From: Hyphobacterium indicum
GTDB lineage: Bacteria; Pseudomonadota; Alphaproteobacteria; Caulobacterales; Maricaulaceae
Direction of reading: 5' to 3'
NCBI RefSeq assembly: GCF_003129605.1
Contig: NZ_QBDX01000004.1
Location: 1,054,001 to 1,118,000 of the forward strand
Length of the DNA stretch: 64,000 bases
Shown here one piece after another: positions 16,934-24,914 of this stretch. The translations under genes were made by a program, and so were the position numbers. Within the stretch, counting starts at the first letter, position 1; each line of letters opens with the position of its first letter. Under the pieces are notes generated by a model, which was given only the letters and a program-made list of their open reading frames with translations, was not told the origin of the DNA and ran no database searches.

Positions 16934-18838
16934 TTAGTCCACGAATGGATCGGCAAAACGCGGATCTGTCAGGAAATCATTGTCTGTGAGCGTATGAAGG
17001 AAAGCTTCCAATGCCTGGGCTTCCTCAACAGTCAGGTTCAGGCGCCGGGCTTCCCCGCGCCCATTGCGCAGCCGCGGGTCAAGGCCCGGGCTGGCGATCA
17101 CCCCGGAATTATAATGCTCGATCACTTCGGCGAGCGACGTAAAACGGCCATCATGCATGAAATGGGTACGAACACCCGCATTGCGCAGCGAGGGTGCCTT
17201 GAATTCCCCGAGCCCATTGCCCGGGTCAGCGTCCGGATCTGCAGGATCATCCAGACCTATATTGTGAACATCATCGCTTATGTGCGCCAGAGTGCCGTGG
17301 CAGGCGGCGCAGCCCAGATTCTCGACCGGAGATCCGTTCACCGGCATGAAGAGCTGCAGGCCCAGATATTCCTGCGGTGTGAAGCTGGCCTCGAAAGCCG
17401 GCGATCCGACGGTGCCGGCCGATAATGCCTGGTCAAACCGGGAATTATAAGTCGTCAGGGACCGCACAAACTGGGCCATCGCCCGGGCCATCCGGTCCGT
17501 TGTGACCGCCGGATCGCCAAAAGCTGCCGTGAAAAGCGGGTCGTAGAAATCCTCGGCGGCAATGCGAGACACGGCCTCTTCCAGCGTCAGGCCCATCTCG
17601 ACCTCGCTCTGGATCGGTGCCAGAGTCTGGTCTTCCAGTGTCGCGGCTCTTTCATCCCAGAAGAAATGCCCGTTCGCATAGAATCGTGCATTGGACAGGC
17701 CCGGCGAATGCCGCGCTGTCAGTTCGCCCGCAAACCCTTCAGACAGTTCGAGCGGGTCGGAAAAGCCGGTCGCTTGCGTGTGGCAGGTGGCGCAGGAGGT
17801 TGTGTTGTTGGCTGACAACCGCCGGTCATAGAACAGCACCCGGCCCAGCGCGGCGCCGGGATTGGTAATGTGATTGTCGATCGGCGTATTGTCTGCCCCG
17901 GCGACCGGCCCGTTCAGATAATAATTGGGCAGGTCCACATCGGCATCGGCGTAAAGATAGGGAATTTGCGGCAGAACCGGCTCACTCATCAGAGTCCGTA
18001 CCGCCACGGATGTGGACCCGCGCAGCGCATCGCCTTGCTCGAACCGCACGGAAATCCGGTTGTTTCCGGGCTCGAAAGCCACGGGCAGCCCGTCAATCAC
18101 AAAGACGGCAAAACTGGCGGTCTCATTGGCACCGATGAAGAAATCCACGCTTTCCGCCGCCGCGGACAGACAGGCACCTGTCGATGGATTGGTTTGACAG
18201 ATGCGCGGTGTCACAGTCAGCCCGTCCGGGTTTGAAACCGGCCGTGCCGTGAGATTGGCGGCTGCGCCGACATTGCTGATGGCAACCACAAAAGCGCCAT
18301 TCTTCTGACGGTCAATCGTTTCGACAACACCCGGCAGGGAATTGAGTCCGACAGAGGCGCCCGTGTCGGCAATCGCCACAATATCCGCGCCGGCCGAGGT
18401 GGAAGCTGACAGCCAGAAAGAATTCACGCCCGCCCGGACCGGTGCCGGGTCGGTATTGTCGCAATCAAACACCAGCGGAAGGTCACCGCCGTCATAGGGC
18501 GCGCCGGGTGTGAAGGCGAAAACAAAGCTCTGCGCGCCGCCGCCGGCAATATTCACCGGAGCATTGGGGCTTCCTGTGACGGCATTGGTGGCATCGGTTG
18601 TCTGGAACGAAAAACTGCCCGTCGCCTCGCCGCCCGGAGAGAGTTCGACGCGGCAACTGACTGCTTCGGTCTGGCCGGCATTGATGATGGTCGCAAACGC
18701 GGTAGCGGTGTCACCCACCTGAACCGCCCGGCTCGACGGCAGCACCGCCGCCACGATCGGCCCGCCCGCATCCTGGGCAAAGCTGCTGGAAAAACAAAGG
18801 AAACTCGCCGCAATTCCGGCCTTGAGATACGGATTCAT
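16934..18838 (-). CDS. MauG-like di-haem cytochrome c peroxidase family protein with long N-terminal extension
   Basis: A 634-residue exported protein: signal peptide to about residue 22, then about 280 residues of beta-rich, Ig/CARDB-like sequence with paired Cys, then a di-haem peroxidase domain from about residue 325. The two c-haem sites are C-A-T-C-H (349-353) and C-A-A-C-H (510-514), with FYDRRLSANNTTS before the first and the FKAPSLRNAGVRTHFMHDGR segment near the end. Typical family members are about 330-450 residues, so the N-terminal part is an addition. Such proteins oxidise partner proteins or reduce peroxide in the periplasm. The shorter start was preferred because it begins a clear signal peptide. 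Confidence 0.85.
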   Translation of the reverse strand: MNPYLKAGIAASFLCFSSSFAQDAGGPIVAAVLPSSRAVQVGDTATAFATIINAGQTEAVSCRVELSPGGEATGSFSFQTTDATNAVTGSPNAPVNIAGGGAQSFVFAFTPGAPYDGGDLPLVFDCDNTDPAPVRAGVNSFWLSASTSAGADIVAIADTGASVGLNSLPGVVETIDRQKNGAFVVAISNVGAAANLTARPVSNPDGLTVTPRICQTNPSTGACLSAAAESVDFFIGANETASFAVFVIDGLPVAFEPGNNRISVRFEQGDALRGSTSVAVRTLMSEPVLPQIPYLYADADVDLPNYYLNGPVAGADNTPIDNHITNPGAALGRVLFYDRRLSANNTTSCATCHTQATGFSDPLELSEGFAGELTARHSPGLSNARFYANGHFFWDERAATLEDQTLAPIQSEVEMGLTLEEAVSRIAAEDFYDPLFTAAFGDPAVTTDRMARAMAQFVRSLTTYNSRFDQALSAGTVGSPAFEASFTPQEYLGLQLFMPVNGSPVENLGCAACHGTLAHISDDVHNIGLDDPADPDADPGNGLGEFKAPSLRNAGVRTHFMHDGRFTSLAEVIEHYNSGVIASPGLDPRLRNGRGEARRLNLTVEEAQALEAFLHTLTDNDFLTDPRFADPFVD

Positions 18839-18931
18839 GAACGCCTGTCCTCGCTCGCCCCTGATAAACAAAAGCGCCGTCCCCGAATCCTTAAACGACC
18901 AAGGGTTACCAATCCGTCGAAAGAAAAAGCA

Positions 18932-20080
18932 TTAATCCGTACGGTGGCCGGTGGATCCCCTGGCCGCCTCGTGAGGTTGTTCCGGGAATCCCTTCAGTCC
19001 GCCAAGCTCTTCGGCATCACGCGCAATGGTAACCGGGCTCAATACATAGGCGACAACAAGTTCGGCGACCGAACAGGGTGCATCCATGTGTGTACGTTCA
19101 TATCCGTGGCTGGCATCAATCCCGAAAGTGATCAGCGCGGTCCGGACATCGGCCCCGCCTTCAACCGCAGAGGCATTGTCCGATCTGTAATGCTCGAAAT
19201 GGTCGCGCTGATGGCGGATGTCGTGTTCACGGCAGAGATCGATCAGCTTGCGGGTCAGGTGGAAATCGAACGGGCCCGTCATATCGCCCATCGCAATGGT
19301 GACACCGGTTTCCTTCGACCCTTGTCCCTCGGCGACTGCACCATTGTCGATTGCAACCATCGAGGCGATATCATGCGTCAGGATGGAGGACGCACCGGAT
19401 CCGATTTCTTCGGTGATCGAGAACAGAAACAGCGTATCGACGGCAGGGGTCTGTCCGGACTCCTTGAGCGCCTTCATTGCGGTCAGCAGCGCCGCGACCC
19501 CGGCCTTGTCGTCGAGGTGGCGGGAGACGATATAGCCATTGTCAAAAAACTCCGGCTGCGGATCGATGGCAATGATATCTCCGACCGCCAGATGCGCACG
19601 TTCCGCGTCGTCCTTGCTGTAAATCGGCATGTCGATTCGAAATTCGACCTGCTTCCAGCTCACGGGCTGGGTATCGACCTCATCAGCAAAAACGTGGCCG
19701 GAGGCCTTGAGCGGCAATATTGTTCCGCGGAACGTGCCCATTTCGGAAAACAGCGTTCCCCGTGCGCCTTCTGCAAACCGCGAAGACCAGTGCCCGATCG
19801 GTGCCACGGCCAGGCGTCCATTGTCTTTCAGCTGACGCACGATGGCCCCCAGCGTATCGAGATGCGCGATCACCCCCCGGACCGGCTGGGCGGCTGTGCC
19901 CGGAATCCGGGCGCGGATCGCCCCGCGCCGTGTCAGCTCGGTCTCGATTCCCATTTTCTGGATTTCTTCCATCGTCCAGCGGGCGATTTCATCGGTATAG
20001 CCCGACGGGCTCGGAATGGAGAGCAGCGCCTCGAGCGTCGATTTGAAATAGTCCGGATCGATTTCGGGCAGGCGGGTCAT
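18932..20080 (-). CDS. M42-family peptidase of the NAGGN osmolyte system
   Basis: A 382-residue metallopeptidase-like protein of the M42/M20 fold. Metal-binding segments are visible: GVIAHLDTLG, SRHLDDKAGVAALL, FSITEEIGSG (the catalytic Glu pair), and GIDASHGYERTH near the end. It is the third gene of a unit with ngg and asnO, overlapping ngg by the four bases ATGA, and this trio is the known arrangement for N-acetylglutaminylglutamine amide systems. Its role there, perhaps turnover of the dipeptide osmolyte, is inferred from the conserved linkage, not from biochemistry. Confidence 0.88.
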   Translation of the reverse strand: MTRLPEIDPDYFKSTLEALLSIPSPSGYTDEIARWTMEEIQKMGIETELTRRGAIRARIPGTAAQPVRGVIAHLDTLGAIVRQLKDNGRLAVAPIGHWSSRFAEGARGTLFSEMGTFRGTILPLKASGHVFADEVDTQPVSWKQVEFRIDMPIYSKDDAERAHLAVGDIIAIDPQPEFFDNGYIVSRHLDDKAGVAALLTAMKALKESGQTPAVDTLFLFSITEEIGSGASSILTHDIASMVAIDNGAVAEGQGSKETGVTIAMGDMTGPFDFHLTRKLIDLCREHDIRHQRDHFEHYRSDNASAVEGGADVRTALITFGIDASHGYERTHMDAPCSVAELVVAYVLSPVTIARDAEELGGLKGFPEQPHEAARGSTGHRTD

Positions 20081-21855
20081 TCCGCGTCATCCTTTCGTGC
20101 AGTTTGTGGAAACAGCAGATCGATAAACCGCTCTGCCGTCGGCTGCGGCTCATGATTGGCCAGGCCGGGACGCTCATTGGCTTCGATGAAGATAAAATCG
20201 CCAGACGCTGGCGATTCAACCATGAAATCCAGCCCGACCACAGGAATGTCCAGTGCTGAAGCGGCTTTAATCGACGCCTCGATAATGCCCGGGTGAAGGC
20301 GCGCTGTCACATCATGCAACGTTCCGCCAGTGTGCAGATTTGCTGTTTTGCGGACCTCTATGGTCTTTCCGGCGGGCAGCACATCATCAAATGAATAGCC
20401 CTCATTGCTGACACAACGCCGGGTCTCGCGATCCAGCGGAATCCGCGATTCGCCGTCGGTTGCGGCATGTCTCCGGCGCGACAGTCCTGTAATCAGTTTG
20501 CGCACGGTCGATGTACCATCACCCACAATGGACGGGCGTTTCCGCAAAGCGGCCGCGACAACTTTTCCGCCAATGACAATGACGCGGAGATCGTCACCGG
20601 ACATACACGTCTCGACGAGGACGTCGGGGCATTGCTCCCGCGCTGACCGGATGGCCTGGTCCAGCGTTTTCCGGTCGCGGATGCCGACTGTGACTCCGCG
20701 CCCCTGTTCGCCGCGCACGGGCTTCACGACGACTTCCCTGGCGCGGTCCAGCAATCGGCCCACCGCGTCATCGTCATCGGCATCAACCGCCTCGGCCACG
20801 GGAATACCAGCCTTCTGCATCAAGCGGCGGCTGACGGCCTTGTCGTCACACCGGCTCATGGCCACGGCGCTGGTCAGCTCTGACAGGGATTCACGGCAGA
20901 CAATTGATCGTCCGCCAAGGGTGAGGCGGAAAAACCCGCCTTCGGCATCCAGCACTTCGGTCGCAATCCCCCGGCGGCGGGCCTCTTCGGTGATGATACG
21001 GGCATAGACATTGAGCCCGTCTTCCATTGGCGGGCCGGTGAAGAGCGTCTCATTGATCGGGTTTTTCCGTTTCACCGCAAAAAACGGCACGCGGACAAAG
21101 CCCAGGCGCTCATACAGGCTGATGGCGGCTTCATTGTCATGCAGGACGGAGAGGTCCATGAAAGCGCAGCCGCGAGCCTGGAAATGACCGGCCAGATGCC
21201 GGGTCAGGGCCTCGCCGATTTTCGGCAGCCGGGCTTTGGGATCGGCCGCCAGACACCAGAGCGAGCTGCCCTGTTCCGGATCGTCGAACGCCCGGCCATG
21301 ATCCACCCCCGTCACTGTCCCGACAATATCGCCGCTCTCATTGTCTTCAGCCACGAAAATCGTGATGACCCGCGAATCGCGGCGTTTCCAGACATAGTCG
21401 GGATCAACCGTCACCATGTGATTGGCGCGATAGATGCGATTGACCGCTTTCGCGTCTGCCGCCGAGGACAGGCGCCGGATCGTGAAACCCTCGGGCCGGT
21501 CCCTGGCGGTCTTGAACGCGCCGAGATCCAGCCGGTAGGTATGTGACGGATCGAGGAAGAGTTCGGTCGGCGCGATGGCGAGCAGGACATGCGGGTCGCG
21601 CACATAAACCGCTATATCCCTGCGGTCCTCGCCTTCATCCTTCAGCGCTTCGGCAATGGACTCATTATCGGGAAAGGTCTGGCAGAACACCAGCCGGCCC
21701 CAGCCGCAATCCACCGTAACGCCCTCTCCCTTTTCCGCCGCCTCGGGTATCGCGGACGGGGGCGGCGTCAGGCCGGACTGCTTTCGTAGGCGCTCCAGCC
21801 TATGCTGGCGCGCCCGGACGGGCCGGTCCTTGCGGGATTTGTCGGCAGCGGACAT
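20077..21855 (-). CDS. ngg: N-acetylglutaminylglutamine synthetase (GNAT + ATP-grasp)
   Basis: A 592-residue fusion enzyme that makes N-acetylglutaminylglutamine, the precursor of the osmoprotectant NAGGN. The N-terminal half holds a GNAT acetyltransferase (about residues 125-265, with HDNEAAISLYERLGFVRVPF near its end). The C-terminal half is an ATP-grasp ligase of the cyanophycin-synthetase/RimK type (about 325-590), including VVVKPVRGEQGRGV (ATP-binding Lys and Gly loop) and DFMVESPASGDFIFIEANER (metal ligands). The ATG follows the asnO stop after a single base, so the two are coupled. The N-terminal 30 residues are very basic. Longer in-frame starts lie inside asnO and were rejected. Confidence 0.93.
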   Translation of the reverse strand: MSAADKSRKDRPVRARQHRLERLRKQSGLTPPPSAIPEAAEKGEGVTVDCGWGRLVFCQTFPDNESIAEALKDEGEDRRDIAVYVRDPHVLLAIAPTELFLDPSHTYRLDLGAFKTARDRPEGFTIRRLSSAADAKAVNRIYRANHMVTVDPDYVWKRRDSRVITIFVAEDNESGDIVGTVTGVDHGRAFDDPEQGSSLWCLAADPKARLPKIGEALTRHLAGHFQARGCAFMDLSVLHDNEAAISLYERLGFVRVPFFAVKRKNPINETLFTGPPMEDGLNVYARIITEEARRRGIATEVLDAEGGFFRLTLGGRSIVCRESLSELTSAVAMSRCDDKAVSRRLMQKAGIPVAEAVDADDDDAVGRLLDRAREVVVKPVRGEQGRGVTVGIRDRKTLDQAIRSAREQCPDVLVETCMSGDDLRVIVIGGKVVAAALRKRPSIVGDGTSTVRKLITGLSRRRHAATDGESRIPLDRETRRCVSNEGYSFDDVLPAGKTIEVRKTANLHTGGTLHDVTARLHPGIIEASIKAASALDIPVVGLDFMVESPASGDFIFIEANERPGLANHEPQPTAERFIDLLFPQTARKDDAE

Positions 21856-21856
21856 G

Positions 21857-23635
21857 TCAGGCCGCCTGGTCGTGCTGTTCAAGCCAGAGGGCGAGAACGC
21901 CGATCTGCCACAGCTTCGAGCCACGCAGCGGCGTGATATGATCCTCGGGCGCCTTCAGGAGCTCTTCCACATAATCCGGATTGACCAGCCCCCTGTCCTT
22001 GAAAGTGCTGGAATGGACCGCATCCCGCACCATTTCGAGATAGGGGCCGCGCAGATATTTCAGCGCCGGCATCGGGAAATAGCCTTTCGGCCGGTCGATG
22101 ACCGCATGCGGAATATGGTCGCGGGCAATGGTTTTCAGAATCCCCTTGCCGCCCTCCGCCATCTTCAGGTCCGCCGGGCAGCGCGCCGCAATCTCGACCA
22201 GCTCGTGATCAAGGAAGGGAACGCGGGCTTCAAGGCCGTGTGCCATGGTCATATTGTCAACCCGCTTGACCGGATCATCAACCAGCATGATGTGGGAATC
22301 GAGCCGCAGTGCCTTGTCCACCGCCTCCGTTGCGCCGCTCCGGGCAAAATGCTGCCTGACAAATTCCGTCGAGGGGTCATCTGCGAGTATGTCAGCAGGG
22401 ATCAGGCGGGCCATTTCCGCCTGCTCCCGGTCAAAGAACGCTGTCTTGTAGGAGGAGAGCGGATCATTCGCCCCGGCCATGGGCGGATACCAGTGATAGC
22501 CCGCGAAAATCTCGTCCGCGCCCTGCCCCGATTGCACCACTTTCACATGCTTCGAGACCTCTTCCGACAACAGGAAAAACCCGACGCAATCATGGGATGT
22601 CATGGGTTCGGACATGGCACCGATGGCGCGGCCAAGCGCCGGCAGGGCCCGCGAGGTTTCAACCGGAATCTGGTGATGGATCGTGCCGAAATGCTCCGCC
22701 ACAATATCGGAATATTCGAATTCATCTCCCTTTTCCTCGCCAACCGTCTCGAAGCCGATGGAGAATGTGTTCAGCCCGGTGGCTCCGGCCTCCGCGAGCA
22801 GGCCGACAATCAGGGATGAATCCAGCCCGCCGGACAGCAGCACGCCGACCGGCACGTCGGCCACAAGACGCCGGCGCACGGCCGCTCTCAGCGCCGCTTC
22901 CACTCGCTCGCGCCAGTCATCCGCCGACAGTGAGCGCTCTTCAGCCCGGAGGTCATAATCCGGCTGCCAGTAGGTGTCCTGCTTGCGGGATCCGTCCGCT
23001 TCAATCACCAGAACCGTCGCCGGCGGCAGCTTGCGTACTCCCTTGAACAGGGTGTGCGGGGCCGGCACCACGGAGTGGAAGCTGAAATAATGATGCAGGG
23101 CGACGGGATCGATGGTGCGGTCGAGGCCACCCGTGGCCAGTAGCGCCGGCAGCGAGGAGGCGAACCGCAGCCCGCCATCCGTGTCCGCAAGATAGAGCGG
23201 TTTGATGCCCATCCGGTCGCGCGCAAGAACGGTCCGGCCGCTCTCGCGCTCGCGGATGGCGAAGGCAAACATGCCGTTGAAACGCTGCACGCAATCCGGC
23301 CCCCAGGCGTGATACGCCTTCAGGATGACCTCGCTGTCGGATGTCGAGAAGAAGCGGTATCCCCTGTCTTCCAGCTCGGCGCGCAATTCCTTGTGATTAT
23401 AGATGCAGCCATTGAAGGCGAGGGTCAGGCCCAGTTCGGCATCTTCCATCGGTTGCTGCCCGGCATCGGACAGATCGATGATTTTCAGCCGTCTGTGCGC
23501 GAAGCCCGCGGCGCCGCGGACGACCATGCCCGACCCGTCCGGCCCCCTGGGGGCCATGATCCGGGCCATGGTCTGCAAGACATCAGGATTGGCGTCACTT
23601 CCATCAAACCGCAAGTCACCGGCGATTCCACACAT
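21857..23635 (-). CDS. asnO: N-acetylglutaminylglutamine amidotransferase (asparagine synthetase-like)
   Basis: A 592-residue class II amidotransferase. The mature N terminus is Cys2 in MCGIAGDL, the glutaminase nucleophile. The synthetase domain has the PP-loop S-G-G-L-D-S-S near residues 259-266 and EARVPFLDHELVE near 450. By analogy to known systems it amidates the carboxylate of N-acetylglutaminylglutamine, the last step to NAGGN, made under salt stress. It is the first gene of the three-gene unit; the promoter must be in the AT-rich stretch upstream, which it shares with a divergent small ORF. Confidence 0.93.
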   Translation of the reverse strand: MCGIAGDLRFDGSDANPDVLQTMARIMAPRGPDGSGMVVRGAAGFAHRRLKIIDLSDAGQQPMEDAELGLTLAFNGCIYNHKELRAELEDRGYRFFSTSDSEVILKAYHAWGPDCVQRFNGMFAFAIRERESGRTVLARDRMGIKPLYLADTDGGLRFASSLPALLATGGLDRTIDPVALHHYFSFHSVVPAPHTLFKGVRKLPPATVLVIEADGSRKQDTYWQPDYDLRAEERSLSADDWRERVEAALRAAVRRRLVADVPVGVLLSGGLDSSLIVGLLAEAGATGLNTFSIGFETVGEEKGDEFEYSDIVAEHFGTIHHQIPVETSRALPALGRAIGAMSEPMTSHDCVGFFLLSEEVSKHVKVVQSGQGADEIFAGYHWYPPMAGANDPLSSYKTAFFDREQAEMARLIPADILADDPSTEFVRQHFARSGATEAVDKALRLDSHIMLVDDPVKRVDNMTMAHGLEARVPFLDHELVEIAARCPADLKMAEGGKGILKTIARDHIPHAVIDRPKGYFPMPALKYLRGPYLEMVRDAVHSSTFKDRGLVNPDYVEELLKAPEDHITPLRGSKLWQIGVLALWLEQHDQAA

Positions 23636-23792
23636 AAAAAAGGGCTCCTGTTCTAACTATATTTAGACAGTATTTGATCAGTGAAGATTGAAGGGGTGGG
23701 GTGAACCGGTTAGATAAGGGCCGGATTGCGATAAATCAACCATGTATCATTAGGTTCCATTGGGCCAATATAATAAAATTCAGGGGCGCAAT
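23636..23792. promoter_or_regulatory. AT-rich divergent intergenic region with part of a 10-bp inverted repeat
   Basis: This gap separates asnO from the divergent 36-codon ORF and is clearly less GC-rich than its surroundings. It contains AAATCAACCA (23733-23742), whose exact reverse complement TGGTTGATTT lies at 23803-23812 just inside the small ORF, with 60 bases between the arms. The spacing is long for a single operator and would suit two bound dimers or a looped mRNA. It must hold the asnO promoter and probably that of the divergent pair; no clear -35/-10 pair stood out. Confidence 0.4.
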
Positions 23793-23903
23793 ATGACGCC
23801 GGTGGTTGATTTTAATGCCATCAATAACTATCTCAATGCTTATTCAGACCTAACAGTAACCAGAATCGTCCGCACCGAAGTGCCGGGCGTAGAAGGAGTT
23901 TAA
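23793..23903 (+). CDS. 36-residue small ORF coupled to the DJ-1-like gene
   Basis: ATG to TAA encodes 36 residues (MTPVVDFNAINNYLNAYSDL, then a basic/acidic tail ending EGV). An AGGGGCG ribosome site lies five bases before the ATG. The stop overlaps the ATG of the next gene as TAATG, and that gene's own AAGGAG site is inside the last codons here, a classic layout for translational coupling. The peptide has no signal or membrane segment and matches nothing I know. It may be a functional small protein or a leader that sets expression of the downstream gene. Confidence 0.55.
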   Translation: MTPVVDFNAINNYLNAYSDLTVTRIVRTEVPGVEGV

Positions 23904-24391
23904 TGAACCGCTTTGCCCGTAAACGCCAACCGATCATCGGCCGTGTCGCTGCCGTAACCGCCCAGAATTTCGATGCTGACGATTTTGTCCGGGCCACCCG
24001 CCCGCTGGAGCAGAAAGGTTTTGCCATCTCGGTTGTTTCCAATACGAGTGGAATGCTGACGGGCCGGACCGAAGCCGGTCAGGATGTCAACTTTGTTCCG
24101 GCCTCAACCATTGGCGATATGGATTTTGACGGATATTGCGCGCTCGTATTGCCGGGAAATTCTCACGGCATCAGTGAGTCCACCGAAGCGGCGATCGACA
24201 AATTCCTGAGCGACGGCAAACCGGTTATTGCCATGTCCGGCGATGTCCCCATGTTCGCTCGGGCAGCAAACTCTCCTGATGTTTCCGATGCCGGCGTGGC
24301 AATCTCCATGAATGGCAAGGTTTTCGCGGCCCGCGGCCAGGAAGACACAGACGAAGCCGTTGAAGTTTTTGCCAGCGTGCTCGCCGCCTGA
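23903..24391 (+). CDS. DJ-1/PfpI-like protein lacking the nucleophilic Cys
   Basis: A 162-residue flavodoxin-like alpha/beta protein related to the DJ-1/PfpI/class I amidotransferase-like superfamily: FDGYCALVLPGNSHGISES aligns with the usual GGxGP loop, and KPVIAMSGDVPMFARA with the nucleophile elbow. In the family the elbow is A-I-C-H-G; here it is A-M-S-G-D, so Ser112 replaces Cys, and the only Cys in the protein is Cys79. Protease, deglycase or glyoxalase activity through Cys is therefore unlikely. It follows the 36-residue ORF with overlapping TAATG and ends before a terminator. Confidence 0.7.
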   Translation: MNRFARKRQPIIGRVAAVTAQNFDADDFVRATRPLEQKGFAISVVSNTSGMLTGRTEAGQDVNFVPASTIGDMDFDGYCALVLPGNSHGISESTEAAIDKFLSDGKPVIAMSGDVPMFARAANSPDVSDAGVAISMNGKVFAARGQEDTDEAVEVFASVLAA

Positions 24392-24416
24392 ATCTGAAGC
24401 CAATTCAACGGACAAG

Positions 24417-24449
24417 GAAAACGTCATCCGGTCCGGATGGCGTTTTTCT
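24417..24449 (+). terminator. Rho-independent terminator after the DJ-1-like gene
   Basis: AAAACG and CATCCGG pair with CCGGATG and CGTTTTT around a very short loop, and the hairpin ends in a T run. It lies about 25 bases after the stop. Confidence 0.85.
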
Positions 24450-24551
24450 TTGCCGGAAACACAGTCTTTCACGCCCTTGTGAAACAGTGTGGGATGAAAA
24501 TCTGCCTGACCGGCCCCATATCCCTGCCAGACGGAGCGAGGAAGGAATGTC

Positions 24552-24650
24552 ATGCACCGCTTTATCTCGATTGCACTGGCCGTGCTGACATTTTCAGCGG
24601 CCGTTGCCGTGTGGGCTTCAAATGGAAGCGCGGCTCTCTATATAGCTTAA
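24552..24650 (+). CDS. 32-residue hydrophobic small protein
   Basis: ATG to TAA encodes MHRFISIALAVLTFSAAVAV and 12 more residues (WASNGSAALYIA). One uninterrupted hydrophobic helix fills most of it, so it would sit in the inner membrane or be cleaved as a signal peptide (A-x-A sites near WASNGSA). GAAGGA precedes the ATG at good spacing. A 7-bp hairpin with a GGAA loop begins two bases after the stop. I do not recognise the product; it could be a leader peptide for the structured region before the glutamate dehydrogenase gene. Confidence 0.5.
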   Translation: MHRFISIALAVLTFSAAVAVWASNGSAALYIA

Positions 24651-24651
24651 A

Positions 24652-24669
24652 AGAGCCGGGAACGGCTCT
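24652..24669 (+). other. 7-bp hairpin with GNRA-type loop
   Basis: AGAGCCG (24652-24658) and CGGCTCT (24663-24669) pair perfectly around GGAA. No T run follows, so a simple intrinsic terminator is unlikely. It directly follows the 32-residue ORF in the leader of the glutamate dehydrogenase gene. Confidence 0.6.
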
Positions 24670-24722
24670 GACAGAAACAGGCCTCACTTGTGCGTCCCCC
24701 CAGCCTGCCTTGGAGGCCTGCA

Positions 24723-24762
24723 GGCACCGCCGGACACTCCCCTGTCCCCGTCCGGCGGTGCC
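24723..24762 (+). other. 13-bp perfect hairpin in the glutamate dehydrogenase leader
   Basis: GGCACCGCCGGAC (24723-24735) is exactly complementary to GTCCGGCGGTGCC (24750-24762), with a 14-base pyrimidine-rich loop. It is followed by a mixed AATCTTTCTTC stretch, not a clean T run, and lies about 150 bases before the start codon. It could be a terminator, an attenuator, a protein-binding mRNA element or part of a small RNA. Confidence 0.65.
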
Positions 24763-24914
24763 GAATCTTTCTTCACACAATATTGCGGTATTTTGCGGCA
24801 TTACGCCTTGATTAACCCTTCCCGTTGCAGGAGTAAGGACGAAACGCCGGTCGCCCTGTCGGCTGCACAATCAGGCGAGCCGGTCACCCCTTTTGTGCGC
24901 AAGAAGAGCCGCCC

